Source: a bacterium (GTDB lineage Bacteria; SZUA-79; Acidulodesulfobacterales; Acidulodesulfobacteraceae). Taken from it: a DNA stretch of 5,187 bases. The stretch is from NCBI GenBank assembly GCA_021799935.1, contig JAJYZM010000099.1, forward strand, positions 1-5,187, written 5' to 3'. The position numbers and the translations under genes were made by a program. Positions 1 through 5,187 of the stretch are shown piece after piece (position 1 is the first letter of the stretch; every line of letters begins with the position of its first letter). The notes under the pieces are model-generated. The model ran no database searches. It was not told the origin of the DNA and was given only the letters and a program-made list of their open reading frames with translations.

Positions 1-246
1 AATCTGGCCGAAAGAATAGGGATCGTCTACCACAGGTGTAAAAAAATCTACAGTTTGGATAAGACAGACGGAATCATTGATTTTATAAACGCCTGCATCG
101 TCTTTATACTTGAACCCTACTAAAACATTGTCGCTTTCCGGCACGGGCAGTTTTTCTAAAATTTTGGAAAGGTCCTCCGGACCTATCTTGCAGCCTCAGC
201 CGTGAGCGCTTGTCAGACTTGTAAGTTTGTATTTCTTCGACGTCAT
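1..246 (-). CDS. selD: Selenophosphate synthetase SelD, selenocysteine-containing, 3' end off the window
   Basis: SelD makes selenophosphate from selenide and ATP, the selenium donor for Sec-tRNA(Sec). The minus strand from ATG at 244-246 reads 82 codons without a stop except one TGA at 196-198 (codon 17). Around it the protein reads HG-U-GCKIGP, matching E. coli SelD GCGCKISP, so the TGA sits at the catalytic Cys17 position, followed by Cys19 and the essential Lys20. Downstream are LVGFKYKDDAGVY (like E. coli LVGNETRDDAAVY, metal/ATP-binding Asp) and TVDFFTPVVDDPYSFGQI (like TTDFFMPIVDNPFDFGRI). Homology continues unbroken across the TGA, so it is read as selenocysteine rather than stop. The ATG is chosen because it leaves 16 residues before the active site, as in E. 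coli; an in-frame stop lies 12 codons upstream (282-284) and there is no other usual start codon between. No Shine-Dalgarno is seen. The remaining roughly three quarters of the gene lies beyond base 1. Confidence 0.95.
167..198 (-). promoter_or_regulatory. Candidate bacterial SECIS element with Sec UGA in selD
   Basis: The UGA codon is at 198-196. Seventeen nucleotides later the mRNA forms a perfect 6-bp stem AGGUCC/GGACCU (184-179 with 175-170) closed by a GGA loop (178-176); beyond a U-U mismatch two further pairs (A186-U168, G187-C167) extend it. The known bacterial SECIS pattern is a short stem-loop right after the UGA, loop about 16-37 nt away, with a G in the first two loop positions, bound by SelB. 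All of these are met. The fold was worked out by hand, not computed. Confidence 0.75.
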
Positions 247-263
247 ACTGTTAAATTTTGTGA

Positions 264-290
264 CGGGGACAGAATTGAATTATGTACCCG
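264..290. repeat. REP-like imperfect palindrome between mlaD and selD
   Basis: Two 13-base arms, CGGGGACAGAATT (264-276) and AATTATGTACCCG (278-290), are inverted copies with 2 mismatches around a single central G. The GGGGACAGAATT core resembles short palindromes that are scattered in many genomes beside REP-associated Y1 (IS200-like) transposases; that link is from memory and inferred. It fills about half of the 58-nt gap between the mlaD stop and the selD start. No T-run follows on either strand that would make it a classic intrinsic terminator. Only one copy is in this window. Confidence 0.5.
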
Positions 291-304
291 TATTTATTTA
301 TTTT

Positions 305-1888
305 TTAAGGAGTCGGCATTTTCCCGCCAACTATTAGATATTTAAGATCTTTGTCGGTAAACTTGACGCCGCCTCCGAAATATACCGACCTCTGCGAATT
401 ATCGGTTATATTATCGTATCCGGCGTCTAAAAATATATGCCTGTAAAACGTATAGGCGATGCCCGCGTTAATATCCTCGCTGACTCCGTTATTATCGGCA
501 TTAAAACCGAACGCCCTTGCATAAAGTTTAAGATTTCTTCCTGTATCCGGCACGTAATAATTGATGCCGACCGCGCCGGTCGAATACAGCAAACCGGCAA
601 GAAGCGTAAAATTATAGAAATTTTTTGCTATCAAAGCATTCAATTTTATGTTATTGGAGTAGCTGTATTGGGTTGTATTAGTAGTTACGCTGGATGGATA
701 AAACTGCCCCGACGGAGGATTATTTGTTGTATAAGTCGTGGTCTGGGTTTCTGCGTAAGTGTTACCGTAACCCATAGGCACCGAAGCCACGCCGAGTTCG
801 TAATAATGTCCGGGAGACGGCTGAAGCTTAACGTTCACCTGTGAAACAGAACCTTTGTTCCTCGCTAGATACTGGGAATTCATATTTACCTTAACCTTAA
901 ATTGGCTGTATCCGCCGACCAAATTATTAATTCCTTTAAGCGAGCCGTTAAGGTTGTCGTATACCGAATTTCTGTTGACTAACCTGCCTATCGTTCCATG
1001 GCCGTTATTGATTTTAGAAGAAATCCCGTACAGTTCGTTTAAAGTAAGTTTCAATTTTTTTGTATCGGCATTTATATTTTTTAAGCTGTCGTTAATATTG
1101 CCTCTATTTTTAGCTACGATATAATTCAAATTTTTAGAAAGCCCCTTTATGTTTTCGGTAATGGCGGGAAGTTCTTTTTTCAGATTATAGGATATGGAAT
1201 CAAAATTATGGATTGTCCTTGTAATAGCGGCATCGTTCTGCACGGTTAAACCGTTTATGTTTTTTGAAATAGAAGCAAAATTGGACATAATTACGTCCAC
1301 GTTTTGTTGGTTTTCATACACAAGCCTGTTTAAATTTATGGAAAGCGCCGCAATATTGTGAAGTATAGCCTTTATATTTTCTTCGCCGGTCTTTGTGCCT
1401 ATAGAGTTTTTTAAAGATTTAGAAACTTTTTCCAGGTCTCCAGCGGTCTTGGAAAATTTCATAATAAGGGATGATATGCTCTGGGGAGATATTTCGCTTC
1501 TTATAACTTCTTTATTTAAAGATTCTTTAGTTTCGGACACCGGCTCTGCGCCTGCCGGAGATATAGATATATAAGCTTCTCCGAGCAGGCTCATCGACCT
1601 TATGGACGCAACATATTGCGGATAGACCTTATATTCGGTTTTTATCGCCATATAAACCCTGGCAAGTCCTTTTTCTAAGCTGATTTTTTCTACGGTTCCT
1701 ATTTTTATTCCGGCCATAGTGACCGCAGTTCCCGCGCCTATTCCGTTTGCTGATTTAAAATATGCCGAAATAGTATAAGTAGGGGGTTTAAATATGCGGA
1801 TTTTCCCTACCTTGACCGAAAAATAGGCGAGTATCAGCAAAACCGCAACAACAAAAATACCTACCTTGGTTTCTTTATTAATATTCAT
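305..1888 (-). CDS. mlaD: MlaD-type MCE protein with long helical rod and C-terminal beta-barrel-like domain
   Basis: This is the substrate-binding/conduit subunit of an Mla-type phospholipid ABC transporter. The 527 residues divide as follows: short cytoplasmic N-terminus; one membrane anchor at about 9-27; one MCE domain at about 37-112 (SANGIGAGTAVTMAGIKIG, then the LLGEAYISISP strand); a helical, coiled-coil-like rod at about 135-295 with five N-[IF]-x-x-x-[ST]-x-x-[LI] repeats; the MCE-family linker motif GTIGRLVNRNSVYDNL (299-313); and a C-terminal region, about 327-527, of alternating polar/aromatic strands with glycine turns, typical of outer-membrane barrels. E. coli MlaD is only about 183 residues and lacks rod and barrel. 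The layout matches the trans-envelope MlaD described in diderm Firmicutes (Veillonella), so it may bridge inner and outer membranes without MlaC. It starts 15 nt after the mlaF stop, so it is surely co-transcribed. No Shine-Dalgarno is visible. MCE identity is secure; the barrel is inferred from composition. Confidence 0.92.
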   Translation of the reverse strand: MNINKETKVGIFVVAVLLILAYFSVKVGKIRIFKPPTYTISAYFKSANGIGAGTAVTMAGIKIGTVEKISLEKGLARVYMAIKTEYKVYPQYVASIRSMSLLGEAYISISPAGAEPVSETKESLNKEVIRSEISPQSISSLIMKFSKTAGDLEKVSKSLKNSIGTKTGEENIKAILHNIAALSINLNRLVYENQQNVDVIMSNFASISKNINGLTVQNDAAITRTIHNFDSISYNLKKELPAITENIKGLSKNLNYIVAKNRGNINDSLKNINADTKKLKLTLNELYGISSKINNGHGTIGRLVNRNSVYDNLNGSLKGINNLVGGYSQFKVKVNMNSQYLARNKGSVSQVNVKLQPSPGHYYELGVASVPMGYGNTYAETQTTTYTTNNPPSGQFYPSSVTTNTTQYSYSNNIKLNALIAKNFYNFTLLAGLLYSTGAVGINYYVPDTGRNLKLYARAFGFNADNNGVSEDINAGIAYTFYRHIFLDAGYDNITDNSQRSVYFGGGVKFTDKDLKYLIVGGKMPTP

Positions 1889-1903
1889 AACAAATAAATA
1901 AAA

Positions 1904-2647
1904 TTAAATTACAATAGGTCCTTCCATGCTTCCTTTTATAAACTGTTTAACGACCGGATTTATAGATTTTCTGAACTCTTCCGGCGATCCAGATTCTATA
2001 ATCCTGCCGTCGTAAAGCATAGCAATAATATTGCCTGTTTTAAACGCCCCCGATATATCGTGGCTTATAATTATTCCGGTAAATTTAAATTTATTATGCA
2101 TGGATATGATAAGATTGTTGATGACGTCGGACATAACCGGGTCTAATCCGGTAGTAGGTTCGTCAAAAAGCATTATCTCGGGATTGAGTATTAACGCTCT
2201 TGCAACCCCTACTCTTTTTCTCATTCCGCCTGAAATCTCGGATGGCATCTTATTTTCCTGTCCTTTTAAACCTACGTCTTCCAAAACGGAAAAAACCCTG
2301 TCTTTTATATCTTTTTCGGAAAGTTTAAGATGCTGCCTTAGAGGAAAAGCCACATTTTCAAACACGTTTAAAGAATCCAGAAGCGCCCCGTCCTGAAATA
2401 CCATTCCGAATTTTTTTCTAATCTCGTTAAGTTCCTTTTTTTTTAGGGTATTTATATTTATGCCGCCTATTAAAACCTCCCCTGAATCTGGTTTTATAAG
2501 TCCGATTATGTGTTTCAGCATTACGCTCTTTCCGCCTCCGCTTCTGCCGATAACGACCGTTATTTGTTTTTCGCCGAACTCGATACTTAAATTATCCAAC
2601 ACCTTTACGCCGTTGAAAGATTTAGACAACCCCTCCAAAATAATCAT
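1904..2647 (-). CDS. mlaF: MlaF-type phospholipid ABC transporter ATP-binding protein
   Basis: This is the cytoplasmic ATPase that powers the MlaE permease. All ABC motifs are intact in 247 residues: Walker A GRSGGGKS (34-41), Q-loop Gln85 in MVFQDGALLDSLNVFENV, signature SGGMRKRVGVARA (139-151), Walker B EIMLFDEP (157-164) with catalytic Glu163, D-loop TTGLDP and switch His196 in IISHD. The SGGM signature and the GALLDSLNVFENVAFPLR stretch are typical of the MlaF/Ttg2A/Mkl subfamily rather than other importers. The C-terminus (PVVKQFIKGSMEGPI) also fits MlaF, where this tail helps the dimer. The start ATG at 2647 is kept because MIILEGLSKSF aligns with the usual MlaF N-terminus, although no ribosome-binding site precedes it; the only GGAGGGG-like stretch is inside codons 4-6. 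It lies 149 nt after mlaE, an unusually wide gap for this operon, which contains a likely promoter. Confidence 0.95.
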   Translation of the reverse strand: MIILEGLSKSFNGVKVLDNLSIEFGEKQITVVIGRSGGGKSVMLKHIIGLIKPDSGEVLIGGININTLKKKELNEIRKKFGMVFQDGALLDSLNVFENVAFPLRQHLKLSEKDIKDRVFSVLEDVGLKGQENKMPSEISGGMRKRVGVARALILNPEIMLFDEPTTGLDPVMSDVINNLIISMHNKFKFTGIIISHDISGAFKTGNIIAMLYDGRIIESGSPEEFRKSINPVVKQFIKGSMEGPIVI

Positions 2648-2720
2648 AACGAAAGATTAATAAAATTGATAAATTTTATCCTTTTATTAAAGGTTTTTAA
2701 TTAATTTAGACATATTAAAT

Positions 2721-2738
2721 TATATGAGCGCTTATATA
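2721..2738. promoter_or_regulatory. 18-bp dyad at the predicted mlaFD transcription start (possible operator)
   Basis: The sequence TATATGAGCGCTTATATA is an inverted repeat with 9-base half-sites and one mismatched pair (2726/2733), centred on AGCGCT. It begins about where transcription from the promoter at 2745-2773 should start, a usual place for a repressor site. The flanks are very AT-rich, so chance pairing of the outer A/T positions is possible. No regulator is identified. Confidence 0.35.
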
Positions 2739-2744
2739 TGTTTA

Positions 2745-2773
2745 ATTATATATCCAGCAGTTTAAATAATCAA
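2745..2773 (-). promoter_or_regulatory. Predicted sigma-70-type promoter for mlaF-mlaD
   Basis: On the minus strand a TTGATT -35 box (2773-2768) and a perfect TATAAT -10 box (2750-2745) are separated by exactly 17 nt. It lies in the 149-nt gap between mlaE and mlaF and would start transcription near 2738, giving a leader of about 90 nt before the mlaF ATG. A second TATAAT (2724-2719) has no good -35 partner. In DNA this AT-rich a TATAAT match is weak evidence by itself; the spacing and -35 box raise it. Confidence 0.5.
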
Positions 2774-2796
2774 TTGATAATGAGGCAAAAAAATAA

Positions 2797-3579
2797 CTAA
2801 AAAAGAATAGAGGTGAGCAAATAATCCGCAAAAAGTATATATATCGAACTCAACACCACTGCCTGGGTAGTAAACCTTCCCACCCCTTTTGCGCCCCCGG
2901 TAGTCTGAAAACCCTTAAAGGTGCTTATTACCGCAAGTATTGCGCCGAAAAAAACCGATTTTAATAAACCGTTATATATATCGCTCAGCTTGATATACTG
3001 ATATATCTTTTCGACATAAGTAACGTGGTTAAGCCCTAAAAAATACACGTAAACTAAATAACCGCCTATTATGCCTATCAAGGAACACAAAACGGCCATT
3101 ACAGGAAGCATAGCCATTGCGGCAAGTATCCGCGGAACCGAAAGAAAATAATACGGGTCAACCGCCATAACCTCCAGGGCATCTATCTGCTCCGTAACTT
3201 TCATGGTTCCTATTTCCGACGCCATAGAAGAACCGCATCTTGCAGTAATCATAAGTGCGGTAAGGACAGGACCAAGCTCTCTTACCATAGACAATGCGAC
3301 CGTGGGCCCTATCATATATGTAACTCCGACTATTTTCGCGGCGTAATAAGCCTGAAGCGACAGAACCATACCGGTAAAAAGACCGGTCAATCCGACAACA
3401 TAAAAGGAATCCATTCCGATAAAAATTATCTGGTCTATGAGATTTTCGAAATTTATAAAATATTCCGGTATAGAAATAAGGGACTCCCACATATAAATCG
3501 CGATAGAACCTAATTCGTCAACTGTATATAATACAAATTTACCGATTTTTTCAAACGGGACGATAATTATATTATTCAT
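2797..3579 (-). CDS. mlaE: MlaE-type phospholipid ABC transporter permease
   Basis: This is the inner-membrane permease of the Mla lipid transporter, partner of MlaF and MlaD. From the ATG at 3579 it has 260 residues, the same length as E. coli MlaE. Hydrophobic segments fall at about 50-75, 90-112, 145-180 and 205-258. The family core is clear: MVRELGPVLTALMITARCGSSMASEIGTM (about 98-126, E. coli [27 protein letters not shown]), then TEQIDALEVMAVDP (129-142, E. coli TEQLSSMEMMAVDP) that docks MlaF, and the C-terminal TTQAVV...ADYLLTSILF. A start 11 codons upstream (3612) is also open; it would overlap the HNH gene by 23 nt and add a polar MSNWKSHNVYY stretch. The inner start, 10 nt after the HNH stop, is preferred for family length, but neither has a good ribosome site; the nearest purine run, GGAAGAG, is 14 nt before the inner ATG. 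Stop is TAG, followed closely by a run of seven T but no stem. Confidence 0.92.
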   Translation of the reverse strand: MNNIIIVPFEKIGKFVLYTVDELGSIAIYMWESLISIPEYFINFENLIDQIIFIGMDSFYVVGLTGLFTGMVLSLQAYYAAKIVGVTYMIGPTVALSMVRELGPVLTALMITARCGSSMASEIGTMKVTEQIDALEVMAVDPYYFLSVPRILAAMAMLPVMAVLCSLIGIIGGYLVYVYFLGLNHVTYVEKIYQYIKLSDIYNGLLKSVFFGAILAVISTFKGFQTTGGAKGVGRFTTQAVVLSSIYILFADYLLTSILF

Positions 3580-3589
3580 ATAATAGACG

Positions 3590-4189
3590 TTATGACTCTT
3601 CCAGTTCGACATGCCAGTAAGCGTTGTCCACTAAATTAAGAAAAGGCATCCATTCTTTGTACATAATGTTCGTAAGGGATATATGGTAATACGGCGACCA
3701 TTCGGGTTTTCTCGGTTTTTTTATCAGTTTCATTCCCGCTCCTTCCGGAGTCCTTCCTCCCTTGGCTCTATTGCATGGAATACAGCTGCACACTACATTT
3801 TCCCATGACGAAATACCTCCGGACATTCTCGGAATAACGTGGTCTAAGTTTAAATCACTTTTTTTAAATTCTTTCCCGCAATACTGGCATCTGTTTTTAT
3901 CTCTTAAAAAGATGTTGGCTCTTGAAAATTTGATATATCTTTTGGGCAGTTTATCGTAATTAAGAAGAATTATTACTCTCGGCGCCCTTATAGCCCTGCC
4001 TACTAGTCCGATAGAATTTGTTTTTTCGGTTACGGAAAGTTCCCGCCATGAGTCGAAACTGAACGTTCTATAGTTTTCGTCAACCGCTTTGGCGATATCC
4101 TGATAAAGCAGTATAAGCGCTCTTTTCAACGAGGTAACGTGGACCGGCAAAAAAGACTTATTCAGGACAAGAACGCTTGAAGATACCAT
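3590..4189 (-). CDS. HNH nuclease-like protein (stand-alone), translationally packed against mlaE
   Basis: A 199-residue protein with a C-terminal HNH/zinc fold. It has CQYC (101-104), LDHVIPRMSGG (115-124) with the catalytic-type His117, Asn131 in the WENVV turn, and CIPCN (136-140) with the second cysteine pair and the last Asn of the HNH triad, then RAKGGRTPEGAGMKL. The 90-residue N-terminal region (VLVLNKSFLPVHVTSLKRALILLYQDIAKAVDE, RAPRVIILLNYDKLPKR) belongs to the widespread HNH family usually annotated only as 'HNH endonuclease' in cyanobacteria and deltaproteobacteria; its true role is not established. There is no methyltransferase or phage gene beside it, so a restriction or homing function is not supported here. 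ATG 4189 gives the usual N-terminus, MVSSSVLVLNKS. It lies 89 nt after selA and 10 nt before (or 23 nt overlapping) mlaE, implying co-transcription with mlaE. Confidence 0.88.
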   Translation of the reverse strand: MVSSSVLVLNKSFLPVHVTSLKRALILLYQDIAKAVDENYRTFSFDSWRELSVTEKTNSIGLVGRAIRAPRVIILLNYDKLPKRYIKFSRANIFLRDKNRCQYCGKEFKKSDLNLDHVIPRMSGGISSWENVVCSCIPCNRAKGGRTPEGAGMKLIKKPRKPEWSPYYHISLTNIMYKEWMPFLNLVDNAYWHVELEES

Positions 4190-4233
4190 GATTATTTTAT
4201 TTTTGTATTTATAATAAAATTAAATATTAATAT

Positions 4234-4242
4234 ATTATATCA
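4234..4242 (-). promoter_or_regulatory. Possible extended -10 promoter for HNH-mlaE
   Basis: The minus strand reads TGATATAAT (4242-4234), a TGn extension plus a perfect TATAAT -10 box, in the 89-nt gap after selA. There is no good -35 box at 16-18 nt (a T-run lies there), but an extended -10 can work without one. Transcription would start near 4227, about 38 nt before the HNH start codon. The whole gap is almost pure A/T, which lowers confidence. Confidence 0.4.
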
Positions 4243-4278
4243 ATAAAATAGAAAATAAAAAACCAAAAAGTCTTATTT

Positions 4279-5187
4279 TTAAATTAATGCGAGGGCATTC
4301 GATATATCGTTAAAATCGTCTTCCAATACAGTTCTCATATCAAGCAGGTATTCTTCGTTTTTTATTTTTCCGATAATCGGTGTATTACAGGCGCGGAAAA
4401 ATTTACCCAGTCCGGACGAGCTTATTTTTTTATGTGCGATACTCAAAGCAAAAGTCTTAAGCTCATAATCGGGAAGCGCGCCCCCGCCGACTATGCTTGA
4501 ATCTTCGACTATTTTAAAATCGAATGAATTTTTATCGATATTTTTAAATTTTTTAATTTTATTTAAAAGTTTTACCGCTTTTTTTCTTATTTCTTTTTCG
4601 GTCTGAGCTATAAGAAAGAGCGTCGGAATATTTTTGACGGCTCTTTCGGTATCTAAATATTCGAACAGAACCGCTTCCAGCGCGGCAAGCGTCATCTTGT
4701 CTATTCTGAATGCCCTGCTCAAAGGGTTTGAAGCAATCATATCGACATACCCGGCTCTTCCTGCTATGATTCCCGCCTGAGGTCCTCCGAGAAGCTTATC
4801 TCCGCTGAACGTAACGATATCTACGCCGGTATTGACGACTTCCTGCGCCGTAGGTTCATAAGGCAGTCCGAATTTTTCCAAACCGACTAAACTTCCGGAA
4901 CCAAGGTCTTCCATAACGGGTATATTATATTTTTTCCCTATAGCGGCTATATCGCCCCCGGTCGGCTCATATACAAAACCGGTCATCCTGAAATTGCTTT
5001 GATGGACCTTTAATAATAGGGCGGTATTTTCATTTATGGCGGATTCGTAATCCTGCGGCTTAGTTTTATTAGTAGTTCCCACTTCAACGAGTTGTGCCCC
5101 CGATGCCTTCATTATATCGGGTATTCTGAATGAACCGCCTATTTCGACGAGTTCGCCTCTCGAAACGATAACCTCTTTTTTGGCTCC
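4279..5187 (-). CDS. selA: L-seryl-tRNA(Sec) selenium transferase SelA, 5' end off the window
   Basis: SelA is a cytoplasmic PLP enzyme that converts Ser-tRNA(Sec) to Sec-tRNA(Sec) with selenophosphate. The frame is open through the right edge: 302 residues are visible of about 460 usual, starting at EVIVSRGELVEIGGSFRIPDI. The methionine at 5112 (residue 26 visible) is internal, not the start. Key parts are VEVGTTNKT (phosphate/substrate loop), VHQSNFRMTGF, VMEDLGSGSL, and VTFSGDKLLGGPQAGIIAG, where the lysine of SGDK (codon 4797-4795) is the PLP Schiff-base lysine equivalent to E. coli Lys295. RADKMTLAALEA is present as RIDKMTLAALEAVL, and the C-terminal domain ends with PIIGKIKNEEYLLDMRTVLEDD, matching E. 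coli PVIGRIYDGRLWLDLR. Nothing is broken. With selD at the other end it shows the organism makes selenocysteine. No clear terminator follows its TAA. Confidence 0.97.
   Translation of the reverse strand, partial: GAKKEVIVSRGELVEIGGSFRIPDIMKASGAQLVEVGTTNKTKPQDYESAINENTALLLKVHQSNFRMTGFVYEPTGGDIAAIGKKYNIPVMEDLGSGSLVGLEKFGLPYEPTAQEVVNTGVDIVTFSGDKLLGGPQAGIIAGRAGYVDMIASNPLSRAFRIDKMTLAALEAVLFEYLDTERAVKNIPTLFLIAQTEKEIRKKAVKLLNKIKKFKNIDKNSFDFKIVEDSSIVGGGALPDYELKTFALSIAHKKISSSGLGKFFRACNTPIIGKIKNEEYLLDMRTVLEDDFNDISNALALI

Noticed and set aside
196..198. TGA as a true stop giving a 16-residue peptide or a selD pseudogene
   Set aside because: SelD homology continues in frame on both sides, the TGA sits exactly at the catalytic Cys/Sec position, a SECIS-like hairpin follows, and selA is present nearby.
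437..1124. Two plus-strand open frames (437-844 and 855-1124)
   Set aside because: They lie opposite mlaD, resemble no protein family, and the minus-strand frame is well supported.
2031..2660. Plus-strand open frames opposite mlaF (2031-2396, 2460-2660)
   Set aside because: They are antisense shadows of ABC motifs such as Walker A and Walker B, with no independent homology.
2769..2778. 10-bp palindrome ATCAATTGAT as an operator
   Set aside because: It is short and AT-rich, and it partly overlaps the proposed -35 box; chance occurrence is likely.
2780..2796. Intrinsic terminator after mlaE
   Set aside because: A run of seven T follows the stop in the transcript, but no GC-rich stem precedes it.
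3158..3490. Minus-strand 110-codon frame within mlaE
   Set aside because: It is an out-of-frame shadow of the permease core; its product is arginine/tyrosine-rich without any recognisable family.
3762..3959. Plus-strand 65-codon frame opposite the HNH gene
   Set aside because: It is antisense to the conserved HNH motif region and has no homology of its own.
4255..4290. Intrinsic terminator after selA
   Set aside because: T-runs are present, but the only possible stem is AAAAA with TTTTT, too weak to call.
4279..5112. selA as a complete 277-residue protein starting at Met 5112
   Set aside because: The frame stays open to the window edge and the 25 upstream codons match conserved SelA sequence (SRGELVEIGGSFR), so the gene is only cut by the window.

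Overview
All genes in this window lie on the minus strand, so the reading order runs from right to left: selA (5' end missing) – HNH nuclease – mlaE – mlaF – mlaD – selD (3' end missing). The DNA is AT-rich, with extremely AT-rich intergenic gaps. A Gram-negative (diderm) bacterium is certain from the Mla/MCE lipid-transport genes. The use of selenocysteine and the long MlaD with a barrel-like C-terminus suggest an anaerobic or microaerobic, deltaproteobacteria-like or other deep-branching diderm lineage. That placement is inference; no single gene fixes the taxon.

Layout. Bases 1-246 hold the N-terminal 82 codons of selenophosphate synthetase (selD). It carries an in-frame UGA at codon 17, exactly where E. 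coli SelD has its catalytic Cys17, so simple ORF calling misses it. A hairpin with the geometry of a bacterial SECIS element follows the UGA. Bases 247-304 contain a 27-bp imperfect palindrome that resembles a REP-type element. Bases 305-3579 hold mlaD, mlaF and mlaE, a minimal MlaFED-type retrograde/anterograde phospholipid transporter. MlaD is 527 residues, about three times the E. coli protein: an inner-membrane anchor, one MCE domain, a long repeated helical rod and a C-terminal beta-rich domain that looks like an outer-membrane barrel. Bases 3590-4189 encode a stand-alone HNH nuclease-like protein packed tightly against mlaE. Bases 4279-5187 encode the C-terminal two thirds of L-seryl-tRNA(Sec) selenium transferase (selA), including the PLP lysine.

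How the genes work together. selA and selD are the two biosynthetic arms of selenocysteine formation: SelD makes selenophosphate and SelA uses it to convert Ser-tRNA(Sec) to Sec-tRNA(Sec). Here SelD itself needs selenocysteine. The mlaE-mlaF-mlaD block sits between them, apparently with its own promoter in the 149-nt mlaE-mlaF gap for mlaFD. MlaE (permease), MlaF (ATPase) and MlaD (MCE ring plus rod plus barrel) would form one envelope-spanning lipid conduit. None of the five visible starts has a convincing Shine-Dalgarno sequence.
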